Shown here: piece by piece, positions 1 to 8,281 of the stretch
Position numbering within the stretch: the first letter of the stretch is position 1
How the letters are laid out: the number at the start of each line of letters is the position of its first letter
Source of the DNA: CAYYYP01 sp964475985
Lineage (GTDB): Bacteria; Bdellovibrionota; UBA1018; CAYHWW01
Direction: 5' to 3'
Length of the DNA stretch: 64,000 nucleotides
Assembly (NCBI GenBank): GCA_964475985.1
Contig: CAYYYP010000011.1
Coordinates: forward strand, 1-64,000
Made by a program: the position numbers and the translations under genes
Notes under the pieces: generated by a model
What the model was told of the DNA's origin: nothing
The model's database searches: none
What the model saw: the letters and a program-made list of their open reading frames with translations, nothing else

Positions 1-724
1 CGAGCTTGTCTTTGAGTTTTTTATCGGACAGCTTTTCTTCGCTGAAAATTGTAGACCCTACGATCTCGAACGCAGCCTTCATGTATTCAGCGCGATCACC
101 ATCAAGGACAAAGTGCCTTCGATCTTTTCGACCTACGTTTTGATAGCCAAAGAGGGGGCGTCCACTTGGATACAATCCGCGTTCAATGCTTTTGATGGTT
201 CCCCCCATCGAGTTTTTCGTGAGATCGGAAATGAAGGATTCGTTTTTGAAATTCTCCATGTGCCAAAGCATCAACTCTGACAAATCCGACTTACACGTGA
301 GCTTTCGTCGATCTCTGGCGAAATGTAGAGTGACGCCTAACTCAACAAGCTCTTCCAACTCCCGAGAGGACTTTCTGTTTCTGCTGCTACGCGATTGGAA
401 ACTAAAAATGACGTGCTTGATGGGCTTGTGTGTGTGCTGACTGTCTCGAATATACTCAAGCATTTGATGAAAGTGCTTTCTCATCTCGTGCTTAGAGGCC
501 GTTTCAGCTACTTCCCAGGTTTTTTGAATGGAAAGACGCTCTTTTTTGGAATACTCCTCGGTAATCTCTTGCTGTTCTTCGATAGACTTACCGCGCTCTT
601 GTTTTTTGGAGCTGACTCGAATCGAACGGATGGCAAGGTTATTTTCAGGAACAAACTCATCAGAAAAAAATTTCTTTCTCAGTGATGAGTTCGATAGATC
701 GTTAATTTTTTCTGATATAGACAT
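1..724 (-). CDS. Large serine recombinase, N-terminal part (cut by window edge)
   Basis: An open frame starts with ATG at 724-722 and stays open to base 1, about 241 codons, so the C-terminal part is missing. The N-terminus has a resolvase-type catalytic motif (IRVSSKKQ, with Arg-Val-Ser as in the usual ARVSTxxQ) followed by GKSIEEQQ. A second resolvase motif (SRSSRNRK) precedes a segment (SIERGLYPSGRPLFGY) that matches the start of the Recombinase domain of large serine integrases. Such enzymes catalyse integration and excision of mobile elements. The start overlaps the end of the upstream Cys-rich gene by 23 bp, so the two are probably cotranscribed. Family assignment is good; the att sites are unknown. 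Confidence 0.82.
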   Translation of the reverse strand, partial: MSISEKINDLSNSSLRKKFFSDEFVPENNLAIRSIRVSSKKQERGKSIEEQQEITEEYSKKERLSIQKTWEVAETASKHEMRKHFHQMLEYIRDSQHTHKPIKHVIFSFQSRSSRNRKSSRELEELVELGVTLHFARDRRKLTCKSDLSELMLWHMENFKNESFISDLTKNSMGGTIKSIERGLYPSGRPLFGYQNVGRKDRRHFVLDGDRAEYMKAAFEIVGSTIFSEEKLSDKKLKDKL

Positions 725-1142
725 GGCCACCCACCATTTTCCCGTACTCCTCTCTCAGAAGAGCAACGAACTCGTTAAACCGCTGAATCGCGTCAAACCG
801 CTCTACAAGCGGAAGCTCATTACCACAGCTCGCCTCTAAGTTGGAGAAATCTATCTCATTTACAAGGTTCGATGTCTCGCACTTCCTGGGTTCGATGATC
901 TCCTTCGGCCTACTTTTTTGAGGCTCTGCCTTTTGAGCGGTCAGTAAAGAAGGCCGAGCTCTCGAACGAAGGTTGTAGCGTACCGTTCGTTCCTGGCATC
1001 GGCAGTCTTTACAGACTCCATCTCGACGAAGAACATTGCCGAAAGCGTCTTTCTCTTTTTCATAAAATTCATTTATTAGCTTTGAGCCTCTGCATTTTGC
1101 GCACACCTTTTCGGCGCCTTGATACTGCTGTACTTGGAACAC
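702..1142 (-). CDS. Small Cys-rich (zinc-finger-like) mobile-element protein
   Basis: This 146-residue protein is unrecognised by family. It carries CAKC near residue 14 and CKDC near residue 44, separated by about 26 residues, an arrangement that could bind one zinc ion. The rest is basic and charged. The start is GTG at 1142, chosen because GGAG lies 7 bases upstream. It overlaps the recombinase gene by 23 bp and belongs to the same leftward cluster. A role as an accessory or DNA-binding partner of the recombinase is inference only. Confidence 0.6.
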   Translation of the reverse strand: MFQVQQYQGAEKVCAKCRGSKLINEFYEKEKDAFGNVLRRDGVCKDCRCQERTVRYNLRSRARPSLLTAQKAEPQKSRPKEIIEPRKCETSNLVNEIDFSNLEASCGNELPLVERFDAIQRFNEFVALLREEYGKMVGGHVYIRKN

Positions 1143-1347
1143 GGTTCATCTCCGTGAACTCCGAACCAGTTGATTCCCTTTCCCGATCCATTTTTTGTGT
1201 AGCTTTTAGACAACACCCAGCAATTCGGTTTCCAATACCCTGTATAAAAAGAGAGCCTACGGAGCGATCTCGACTCTCTTCATTTTTCAAAATCTCTCGA
1301 GCTAAGCGGTTGCCCCCAGTAGGAGGCGACCCCATGCTGCTTCCCAC
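1069..1347 (-). CDS. Doubtful 92-residue ORF bridging two element genes
   Basis: This ORF overlaps the 3' end of the 90-residue gene by 46 bp and the 5' end of the Cys-rich gene by 74 bp, and it fills the otherwise empty 160 bp between them. The product is basic and has no recognised domain; an internal ATG at 1335 is an alternative start. The ribosome-binding signal is weak. It could be real in such a compact operon, but it may be chance. Confidence 0.22.
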   Translation of the reverse strand: MGSSMGSPPTGGNRLAREILKNEESRDRSVGSLFIQGIGNRIAGCCLKATQKMDRERESTGSEFTEMNRVPSTAVSRRRKGVRKMQRLKANK

Positions 1348-1574
1348 TCAGCAATTGCAGCTCTGGGGTCATTGGCACTGAGCAGAGCGTGGTCGAGCCT
1401 CTCATTGATCTCGACCATCTTGCGCTCTTGCTCGAGCGAGAACCGCTCGATCGTGCCTGGAACGTAGCGCCTGTTTAGACGCGCCAAGGCAAGTTTTAAG
1501 TCTGCCCAGGGTTCCTTGGGACCTTTGAGCTCCAAACGAGGCTGCTCCTGCTTCAGATATTTGAGGTAGCTCAT
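1302..1574 (-). CDS. Hypothetical 90-residue mobile-element protein
   Basis: A small helical, charged protein with no recognised domain. Its ATG overlaps the stop of the primase gene in an ATGA junction, and AAGGTGA lies about 7 bases upstream of the ATG, so it is very likely translated together with the primase. It begins MSYLKYLKQEQPRLELKG and ends LLLGATA. Its position directly after a replication protein suggests a role in element replication or control; this is inferred from position alone. Confidence 0.55.
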   Translation of the reverse strand: MSYLKYLKQEQPRLELKGPKEPWADLKLALARLNRRYVPGTIERFSLEQERKMVEINERLDHALLSANDPRAAIAEWEAAWGRLLLGATA

Positions 1575-3751
1575 GAATGGTCACCTTCTAGAGGGTGCGA
1601 AATAAGCGAATTATGCGAATTAACCCCCTGCCCAAGCATCGATTGCTCAACTTCCAAATCAGAAATGTCGGTAATTGCAAACCATCGCGTCACGGGTCTC
1701 CCATCTCCCTCTTGTTGTTGGGCCGAACGAACCAAACCCGCCTTGACTAGACTTTGGAAAGCTTGCGCTAATGCATAGGAGGACTTATGGCGGCCAAAGA
1801 CTTCGCTGATCTCGGTTTGGGTCAACCCCTTAGGTTTGACGCGAAGCTCTTCCAAGATGCGATCTGCTGTTGGATCGCCCGTCTTTTCGCCAAAGATGTA
1901 TCGACAACTTGCGTCACAATAATCCCAAATCGCGGTCGCAGCCAAAAGGTGGGGCGGCCTGATCGTCGTTGAGCAATTAAGAACCGCGTAAAGAGAAGCA
2001 AGACGCAGTATCTGGGGCTCAGCTCTCGCCGTGACTGCTCCATATAGCCCTGGCTTTCCTTCCGAGAGTTTCATGTAAAGGACTCGCCACATCGCCCGCG
2101 CTTCGGCATCGAAGCTGAGAGCGGAGCAACTCCCACCAAACCTCAGTGCTTCTTGAAGCCGAACCACGAAAGTGGAGATATCAACTGTGTCTCCACCTTC
2201 CGGAAGAAGCTTTGATCTCTTCACGCAAAGCCAGAGAAATCGATTGGCAAAGCCGTTCACGGACTCCGTTTCGGTCAGATACCGTAGGAGTTCGGGCCGA
2301 GTTATATGACCAATAATAGAAATATGTGCATTGCTTGCCTTTGAAGCATTACTCTTCGTGAGACTGCTAAGGTTCCCATGATCCCACGAGTCTCGAATAA
2401 CCGCTGAAAGTTTATTTCCATCTCGCTCCACGGCTCGGAGAACAGAAGCAAGTTCAGTCTCGACATCGCAAAGTCGTTTGTCGCTGACTCCCGGATCAAC
2501 GATCCTTTCTTCAGGCCCCCCGTCTTTATCTTCTCTCCATTCCTTTCTTTCATCGCGAACTGCCCACATCAGCCCTTCGCCACTAGCGAGTCCAGATTTG
2601 ATACATTCTTTTCTCCAATTCGGATCGACTTGCTCAAAGAGACGAAGGATATGTCCCCATGAGGTTCCTTTTCGACCTTTTGAGCTTTCGCCGACGAGAA
2701 CAGAAAAGAGGTTGAGATAATGTGCATCTGCTTCAACTGGAAAATGGGCTTTTCGTCCGACAGCATTCCCAAACGCTGTTAAGAGTTGAATAAGAAGAGC
2801 TACGGAATCAGCTTCAGTATTGGGCTCGATTGCTCGAACTACTTCTCCAGCAAGACCGTAATACGCTTCTTCTCCAAGAGGCGAAGGCCATTGAGGCAGA
2901 GCAAGGGCCTTGAAAGAAATTTCGGAGGCGTCTTGGTTTTGAGCAACTCCACTACGAATCAAAGACTTCCTTACATTGCTGACGAAGCGAGCCGCGTTCT
3001 CGTGAGGCGTTCGATTTCGCATCTGTTGATCGGATTGATCCGAAAATAAAGGAGGTGAGTGCGATTGCAGGTCAAAGCGCAAAATCTCGCGAGTAATCTC
3101 TTCGTCGGGCTTTCCTTTGAGGACTGCCGCCACTACTTGATTTTTGAGTACGTCATTTCTTCCACCGCTTTTTCCGGATTCTAAAACCGTGGATTTCAGA
3201 TCCGAAAAACAGTGCTCAAGCTGATCTATGAAATCAATGGGAAGCTCTTGCAATTCCGATGCATTCAAATTGAGAAGAGTATCTTGCGTGATCCAAACAT
3301 AAGCTCTTCCCGTTTCCGGATGAATTGATCCGGGTAGTACCGTTTGATTTCCATCGCTCAAGAGCTCAACGATGGGTTTGCCTTGAGGATGAAGGCGAAA
3401 TTTCCTACTCGTATGTCCAGCGTAACGAAAAAACGCAGTTTCACCTTTGGCTCCCCTTTTGCGAACGAGGGATGTGGGCAGGATTTTTTTTATTCTTTCC
3501 AGAAGGATCGGATCATCTGTATCAATATCCACTCCGACGATTCGGCTTGCCGCTCCCAACGGGAGTCCGATGTTGCCTGTGGGAAATGAGCTTTCCCATT
3601 CAGTCATTTCTTGACCAGTCGGTAGCACGCGGCAAAACCGAGACCAATCTTTTATGATCGGGTGCTTCCCGCGAGGTGCGAGAGGGATCACGGGAATACT
3701 GAGTTCGTAATATTTTCGACAGAGAACAGAAAAAATTTGTCCAGATTCCAT
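1571..3751 (-). CDS. Prim-pol / DUF3987-type replication protein of a mobile element
   Basis: 726 residues. The N-terminus matches bifunctional primase-polymerase (prim-pol) domains: PVIPLAPRGKHPI near residues 20-32, the metal-binding VDID (Asp75, Asp77), and GSIHPETG (His144) followed by YVWI. A central region has a GESSKGRKGTSW loop around residue 350 and resembles DUF3987 helicase-like domains. The C-terminal part (LTQTEISEVFGRHKSS onward) looks like a winged helix. Such proteins start replication in plasmids, phages and integrative elements. AAGGA lies upstream of the ATG. The last codons contain a 9-bp-periodic sequence that recurs near 37986. Confidence 0.8.
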   Translation of the reverse strand: MESGQIFSVLCRKYYELSIPVIPLAPRGKHPIIKDWSRFCRVLPTGQEMTEWESSFPTGNIGLPLGAASRIVGVDIDTDDPILLERIKKILPTSLVRKRGAKGETAFFRYAGHTSRKFRLHPQGKPIVELLSDGNQTVLPGSIHPETGRAYVWITQDTLLNLNASELQELPIDFIDQLEHCFSDLKSTVLESGKSGGRNDVLKNQVVAAVLKGKPDEEITREILRFDLQSHSPPLFSDQSDQQMRNRTPHENAARFVSNVRKSLIRSGVAQNQDASEISFKALALPQWPSPLGEEAYYGLAGEVVRAIEPNTEADSVALLIQLLTAFGNAVGRKAHFPVEADAHYLNLFSVLVGESSKGRKGTSWGHILRLFEQVDPNWRKECIKSGLASGEGLMWAVRDERKEWREDKDGGPEERIVDPGVSDKRLCDVETELASVLRAVERDGNKLSAVIRDSWDHGNLSSLTKSNASKASNAHISIIGHITRPELLRYLTETESVNGFANRFLWLCVKRSKLLPEGGDTVDISTFVVRLQEALRFGGSCSALSFDAEARAMWRVLYMKLSEGKPGLYGAVTARAEPQILRLASLYAVLNCSTTIRPPHLLAATAIWDYCDASCRYIFGEKTGDPTADRILEELRVKPKGLTQTEISEVFGRHKSSYALAQAFQSLVKAGLVRSAQQQEGDGRPVTRWFAITDISDLEVEQSMLGQGVNSHNSLISHPLEGDHS

Positions 3752-3769
3752 GGTCCATATTCCTTTCTG

Positions 3770-3970
3770 TTACTCACGACTGCCTGATGTAATTTCTTTG
3801 ATCTGAGCCTCAAGGCCGCGCTCGCCTAGATATTTAAGCAGGCGAGAGCGAAGCAGCTTCCATCGAGGTGAATCTCCAATTTCCTGTTCGACGGAATCAA
3901 GAATGAGCCCGCGGTAATACGCAAGCGCGTCTAACAAGCGCCGTTCTGTGTTCTGATTATTCTCAAGCAT
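3770..3970 (-). CDS. Small hypothetical protein upstream of the prim-pol gene
   Basis: 66 residues starting MLENNQNTERRLLDALAYY. A longer in-frame start exists at 4114, but the ATG at 3970 is preceded by a clear CAGGAG and gives a compact, charged, helical product, so the shorter form is preferred. It ends 18 bp before the prim-pol start and is the first gene of the leftward cluster. No family is recognised; a replication-control or primase-partner role would be inference. Confidence 0.5.
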   Translation of the reverse strand: MLENNQNTERRLLDALAYYRGLILDSVEQEIGDSPRWKLLRSRLLKYLGERGLEAQIKEITSGSRE

Positions 3971-4325
3971 ATGATCTCCTGAATCGGAGACTGGACTTGG
4001 TAAGAGGAGAGAAAGGCAGGTTGGCCCTTTTCCAATTTTCCAAAAACCAAATTCAGCATCCAAGTGCTCGTAAACGACTTGAGAGCCGATACGAGACAGA
4101 CTACGTTTCACCACTCGCAGTGGGTGTTAACTGGTGCTGAGAAAACTTTTTTGGCTTCTTGCTCTGGCGTGAGCGTGAAGGTGCGCCGTTTTCGGCGGAT
4201 TCGGACTCAAACAATTTGCGGTAGATGAGTCACGTGCGCGTTCTGTTTGCTTGCGGAACGCGTATCTTTTTGGGATTTTTCAAGCGTCCTGACGTGGGAC
4301 CATCTCTCAATTTGCCTTAGAGAGT

Positions 4326-4345
4326 CACTTGCGGGCTTGCAAGTG
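4326..4345. repeat. Hairpin CACTTGC-N6-GCAAGTG
   Basis: Perfect 7-bp inverted repeat with a 6-base spacer in the gene-free stretch between the prim-pol cluster and the lipoprotein gene. No T-run follows on either side, so it is not an evident terminator. It may be an operator or recombination site. Confidence 0.4.
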
Positions 4346-4620
4346 GAGAGGTCTATGGCTGGACCTCCTCGCTTGATAATTCAGAGGATGGCCCTGACTT
4401 TTTCTAAAGTCAAACATATTTTTGACATAGGCTCGATGAAGACGCCCGAAAGGAATCGAACCAAGAACTAGCGTGAACGAAAGGAGAGGAGCCCTGCATA
4501 CTCCGCTATCGACGTTCGCGTTCTCATTCTGAAGCGGGTCATCTCGATGTAAGCGATCCATTGAAGGCTACGGCTTTCCGTAACTTTTCAAACACCTGTC
4601 CTATTCTTAGACATCCAAGA

Positions 4621-4636
4621 GTACGAAAAATCGTAC
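4621..4636. promoter_or_regulatory. Dyad GTACGA-AAAA-TCGTAC upstream of lipoprotein gene
   Basis: Perfect 6-bp palindromic arms around AAAA, about 70 bp upstream of the ATG at 4704 and in an AT-rich promoter-like setting. A related half (TACGAATTTTCGAATA) follows at once. An operator is likely; the binding protein is unknown. Confidence 0.4.
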
Positions 4637-4703
4637 AACTATACGAATTTTCGAATAATGAGCGATTTTAAAATTGGTCTTTGATTTGCAGATTTAAGAT
4701 GTC

Positions 4704-5306
4704 ATGAGGACGAGAGAGTTAAAGGCAAGCATCATATTTTTAGCTCTGTTTTCAGCGTTCTCCCTTTCAGGATGTGGCAAAGATGCCGGAGTTCCGAACT
4801 CTTCTCAGACTAATTCCCAAAACGCTCCCACCCCCTTACCGGCAGAGCTTCCAAGTGAAGATCCGAACCCAATCCCTTCGCCAAGCCCTACTCCAACAAA
4901 TTTAGTTCAAACCCTGAGCATTACAACCCTGGGTGTTCAAGCCTTCCTAACACAGGCTGAAACAGGAAGCGCTCTGAAGCTCACCCTAAGTCCTAAACCT
5001 AATGACAATTCCGATTATGGCTGCGTAAGTTATCGGGTCGAGATCGGAGGAAACACTTTTCACACTGGCATACTGCGTGTGGAAGAAATCGATTCTGGAA
5101 ATTGCTCTGCTTCGCCGACAAGCGCCGAAATCGACTATTCAAGCTACCTTGCTGCTGGCGCTGCTAACGCGCTTGATATCCAAATTCGGGTCGAGCAGAC
5201 CGACAGAAGTTGCTATTTGATGGGATTTCGGTGCCCATCTTGGACGCCTCAGGCAACGGACTCGATGCACGGCGAGCTCACTTTAGAAATCAATCAACCC
5301 AACTAA
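4704..5306 (+). CDS. Hypothetical lipoprotein
   Basis: 200 residues with a signal peptide ending in a lipobox (SLSGC, Cys at about residue 24), so probably anchored in the outer membrane or inner membrane through a lipid. A low-complexity Pro/Ser/Thr/Asn linker (about residues 30-65) joins it to a folded domain with several cysteines that may form disulfides. No family is recognised. The gene overlaps the converging nitronate-monooxygenase-like gene by 4 bp. Confidence 0.7.
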   Translation: MRTRELKASIIFLALFSAFSLSGCGKDAGVPNSSQTNSQNAPTPLPAELPSEDPNPIPSPSPTPTNLVQTLSITTLGVQAFLTQAETGSALKLTLSPKPNDNSDYGCVSYRVEIGGNTFHTGILRVEEIDSGNCSASPTSAEIDYSSYLAAGAANALDIQIRVEQTDRSCYLMGFRCPSWTPQATDSMHGELTLEINQPN

Positions 5307-6826
5307 GTTTGCTGAATTTGTTCAGCGCTTTCCACCCCATGAAGTAAGCGCAAAATAACATCTTTCGCTCCGTAATCTTCCCGTCCTTTGGGCAGGAATT
5401 GTCGCAGTTGGGCCAAATCATTCCCGGCTGTCACTAAGGGCAACTCTTCGTAACCACTTTCCTGAGTCTGGCCAATGCCGATATTGGCCATCAGAGCATT
5501 GCAAAGGCATTTTCGATTGATCGTCTCCTCTATCTTGCCGCCTTTTTTGAGAAACTCATCAACGGGTTCGGCTGGACAACGATAAACGACCTTCCCATCT
5601 GCCGCACGAACGACCTGCCTGAGATAACCTAAATCACATTTTCTAGGACGCGCTTGAAAATGATCCTCTCCGGATAGACTTCCCTCAATCGGCACCACCT
5701 TAAACGGAAATCCGGTGGGCGAGGCAAGAGGGTCAGTGAAGACGGTAGGCGTCGGCTTCTCGGCGAGATCGTTTTTAAGACACCATTCCCGGATCACCGC
5801 ATCTTTAAGCTTACGAGACAATCCCGATTCATTACAAAAAGCAAAAGCTGTTCCCACCTGAATTCCAGTGGCTCCCAAATGGAGCGCTTGCTCTAAACTT
5901 CGAGGTGAACCAAATGATCCGGCCAGCCAGAATGGGAGTCCAATTTTCTGAATGGCTTCCAGATCAGCATTATCCCGCTGTCCGTAGATCGGTTCCGATC
6001 TTTCGTTTAATTGCAGTGGACCTCTCGGTGGAGCATTGTGTCCTCCAGCAAAGTGATTCTCCACGACAAAACCATCGACCTTGCCATTGGATTTCCGAGA
6101 AAGATGAAGCGCCAAAGTCGCCGAGGAAATGATGGGTAAAAACTTAGGTCTCCTTAATAAAACACTAAGACCGCACATGTTTGGAAACACATGCTTAGGA
6201 TCGAAACTGATATGGAGGTCATGCCCCTCAGTTTGATGGTCCTCTGTTAGGGACACTTTGATCACCGCTTTCTCATTTCGCGAAAAAAAATCTAAAACTC
6301 CTGGGATCTCTCGTGGCACGCCCGCACCCATGAGGACGTAATCTACGCCAGCGAGCATAGCTCCATAAATTCCTGGAAGATTTGAAGTTTGAAGCTTTTC
6401 TAAAAAATTGATTCCAACAATGCCGTCATGTCCTTCTTTGGCCAAAAAGACTTCCACAAAGCTTGCAACAGCATTGAGCCGCTGAAGTCCTATCGACGCA
6501 TCTAGAGTAGGAAGGGGGCTACGGTTATAACCCTGACCCGCTAAACGTCCGTCTTTCTTCCAATAGGTATTAAAGATTTCTTGTGCGATTTTTTGATCTG
6601 GAAAATGGGATAGAGCGCGTTCCAAATGCCCGTGAACATCTCCGTCTTGAAGCCTTCGGACAAAAACTGTGTTGATCCCAGTTCCAGAGACCACGCCGAG
6701 CTGTCCTTCGGTCGAGACGGTTTTTGCAAGCTCCCAATTGGATACCCCCACACCCATACCGCCCTGAATGAGAAGTGGAAACTCAGTTTGGTCGAGCGTA
6801 TTTTGAGAGCGTTCTCTATGGATCAT
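5303..6826 (-). CDS. Nitronate monooxygenase-like FMN enzyme
   Basis: About 507 residues of the 2-nitropropane dioxygenase/nitronate monooxygenase TIM-barrel family, which oxidises nitronates or related substrates with FMN. Typical features are PLLIQGGMGVGVS at the N-terminus, GGHNAPPRGPLQ, and LAGSFGSPRSLEQALHLGATGIQVGTAF in the phosphate-binding end. A C-terminal extension with several Cys (CPAEPVDEF, RKCLCNALMANIGIG) is shared with longer PfaD-like relatives. An in-frame TTG at 6853 gives nine more residues, but the ATG at 6826 has a better upstream purine stretch. The substrate is not known; an in vivo link to the nitrogen island is unproven. Confidence 0.75.
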   Translation of the reverse strand: MIHRERSQNTLDQTEFPLLIQGGMGVGVSNWELAKTVSTEGQLGVVSGTGINTVFVRRLQDGDVHGHLERALSHFPDQKIAQEIFNTYWKKDGRLAGQGYNRSPLPTLDASIGLQRLNAVASFVEVFLAKEGHDGIVGINFLEKLQTSNLPGIYGAMLAGVDYVLMGAGVPREIPGVLDFFSRNEKAVIKVSLTEDHQTEGHDLHISFDPKHVFPNMCGLSVLLRRPKFLPIISSATLALHLSRKSNGKVDGFVVENHFAGGHNAPPRGPLQLNERSEPIYGQRDNADLEAIQKIGLPFWLAGSFGSPRSLEQALHLGATGIQVGTAFAFCNESGLSRKLKDAVIREWCLKNDLAEKPTPTVFTDPLASPTGFPFKVVPIEGSLSGEDHFQARPRKCDLGYLRQVVRAADGKVVYRCPAEPVDEFLKKGGKIEETINRKCLCNALMANIGIGQTQESGYEELPLVTAGNDLAQLRQFLPKGREDYGAKDVILRLLHGVESAEQIQQT

Positions 6827-6946
6827 CGCTTCTTCTATGTAACCCGAAATCAAGACACGTGCGGTAAAAGTTCTGTAAGAGTTTTACCTTCCATTCCTAG
6901 CTGATCTGACAGACGGGACAAAATGTCCAATTGAGGTGATGCAAAC

Positions 6947-6972
6947 AACTTTCGCGTTCCTCATCGAAAGTT
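6947..6972. promoter_or_regulatory. Dyad AACTTTCG-N10-CGAAAGTT between divergent genes
   Basis: Perfect 8-bp arms with a 10-base spacer in the intergenic space between the divergent nitronate-monooxygenase-like and hemolysin-III genes. A few Ts follow on the + strand, but no gene runs into it, so a regulatory dyad is likelier than a terminator. Confidence 0.35.
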
Positions 6973-7041
6973 CGTTTTTATCTAAAGTTCATGAAATCAA
7001 ATTGTGAAAATGCGCACAATCACAGAAGATCAACCGTGAAT

Positions 7042-7725
7042 ATGTCAAACGATACGTACACCATTAGGACCGTCCTAGGGCTCAAGCACCCCGTGAGCGG
7101 GCTTCTTCACCTTGCAGGATTTATCTTGTCCATCCTAGGACTTGTTTGGTTTCTTTCGCTACCGACCAAAAGTAGCCGTTTTGAGTATCTATTTTCTGTA
7201 TTCGCTTTTTCAATCAGCATGGCGCTTCTTTATCTTTCGAGCAGCTTCTATCACCTCATCAAGGCTTCTGATCGTTTGACCCGAATTTTACGCAAAATTG
7301 ACCACTCGATGATCTTTGTTTTCATTGCAGGAACTTGCACGCCTTTTTGTTTAAGCTTTCCATCACTTCTCGCTAAGTGCCTAAGCGTCGCACTCATTTG
7401 GGCAATTGCAATGGGCGGGATTTTCTTTTCGACGCTTTTTTCAACCGGATCGAGATGGATTCGAGTGGGAAGCTATCTTGCGATGGGAGGAGTAGGCGGA
7501 ATTCTTGCCATTCAAATTCACGCGTTATTATCGCCTGAGAGCTTTCGTTGGATCGTTTTCGGAGGAGTGGCCTATATCCTAGGATCGCTTATTTACGCAC
7601 TCAAATGGCCAAATCCTTCTCCACGGTATTTTGGATTCCATGAGATCTGGCATATCTTCGTGCTTCTAGGAAGTGCATGCCATTTCTGGGCAGTCGAGCT
7701 TCACTTGAAATGGGCGTTCGCTTAA
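7042..7725 (+). CDS. Hemolysin III / PAQR family membrane protein
   Basis: About 227 residues with roughly seven hydrophobic helices. The family's conserved motifs are visible: SSSFYHL, the DHSMIF/FVFIAGTCTPF segment, and a C-terminal FHEIWHIFVLLGSACHFWA. These carry the Ser, His and Asp residues that form the presumed zinc site of PAQR/HlyIII proteins. An upstream ATG at 6991 would add 17 polar residues without a ribosome-binding site; the ATG at 7042 gives the usual family length. Function in bacteria is poorly defined (membrane homeostasis; ceramidase-like hydrolysis is proposed for relatives). Confidence 0.85.
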   Translation: MSNDTYTIRTVLGLKHPVSGLLHLAGFILSILGLVWFLSLPTKSSRFEYLFSVFAFSISMALLYLSSSFYHLIKASDRLTRILRKIDHSMIFVFIAGTCTPFCLSFPSLLAKCLSVALIWAIAMGGIFFSTLFSTGSRWIRVGSYLAMGGVGGILAIQIHALLSPESFRWIVFGGVAYILGSLIYALKWPNPSPRYFGFHEIWHIFVLLGSACHFWAVELHLKWAFA

Positions 7726-7741
7726 ATTGCGATGAGCGTCA

Positions 7742-8149
7742 TCACGAAATCTGAGTCACAATTTCAACATCAGGTGGCTCTTTTAGATGTCGTTTGACTG
7801 TGCACAAATTTGCAGCGCTGACCACGCTTTCGCGGTATTTCTCTGGAAAGGTAGTTGGCAATTTAAGTTCTAGAGTGATCTTTGTTACAAGCTTCCTATT
7901 TTCATCCCAAATGATTTTCTCTCTAAGTTCGATCCCATCGGTTGGAATCTTTCTTTTTTCACAAAAGCTTTGAATGAATACAGCCGCACAGGTTCCAATT
8001 GATGCAAGAAAAAGATCAAAAGGTCCCGGAGCCGCATTCTGGCCGCCGCTCTCTATCGACTGATCCGTCTGTACGGTGAAACCATTAAACTCCGCATCGA
8101 CTCTCTTTTTTCCCTTAAAAAGAATCTTCATCTCTAGGTCAGGTTGCAT
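7742..8149 (-). CDS. OsmC/Ohr family protein
   Basis: 135 residues. Two conserved cysteine regions of the OsmC fold are present: GPFDLFLASIGTCAA and a C-terminal SAANLCTVKRHL. OsmC-like proteins detoxify organic peroxides or bind hydrophobic thiol substrates in the cytosol. A GGTGG lies just before the ATG. It converges with the hemolysin-III gene and stands apart from the cytochrome gene by a hairpin. Confidence 0.85.
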   Translation of the reverse strand: MQPDLEMKILFKGKKRVDAEFNGFTVQTDQSIESGGQNAAPGPFDLFLASIGTCAAVFIQSFCEKRKIPTDGIELREKIIWDENRKLVTKITLELKLPTTFPEKYRESVVSAANLCTVKRHLKEPPDVEIVTQIS

Positions 8150-8210
8150 TGACCACCTTTCTCTTAAGCCTTGTCAAAAGCACGCGAGTACCTCCTGAAG
8201 AGGCTAAGAA

Positions 8211-8246
8211 AGCCTAGCCTGGCTTATGATTCATCCAAGCTAGGCT
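8211..8246 (-). terminator. Terminator-like hairpin after cytochrome c gene
   Basis: Twelve-base arms (AGCCTAGCTTGG and CCAGGCTAGGCT read on the minus strand) pair almost perfectly, with one G-T pair, and are followed by TTCTT. It lies just beyond the cytochrome c stop and before the OsmC gene, where transcription of the cytochrome gene should end. Confidence 0.5.
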
Positions 8247-8281
8247 CCGTGAATTGATACATGTAGAAACTCAAGTAAGTG

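Larger units (their letters stand above)
3971..4703. other. Gene-free stretch at the flank of the mobile element
   Basis: About 730 bp without a convincing gene. It contains a hairpin at 4326-4345, a short dyad at 4621-4636, and an AT-rich part from about 4590 to 4700 that probably carries promoters. The segment could include the outer end (att or origin) of the element to its left, but no direct repeat marking a boundary could be recognised inside the window. Confidence 0.5.

Noticed and set aside
4441..4466. tRNA T-arm-like GGTTCGATTCC on the minus strand
   Set aside because: No complete T-stem, acceptor stem or anticodon arm could be built around it.
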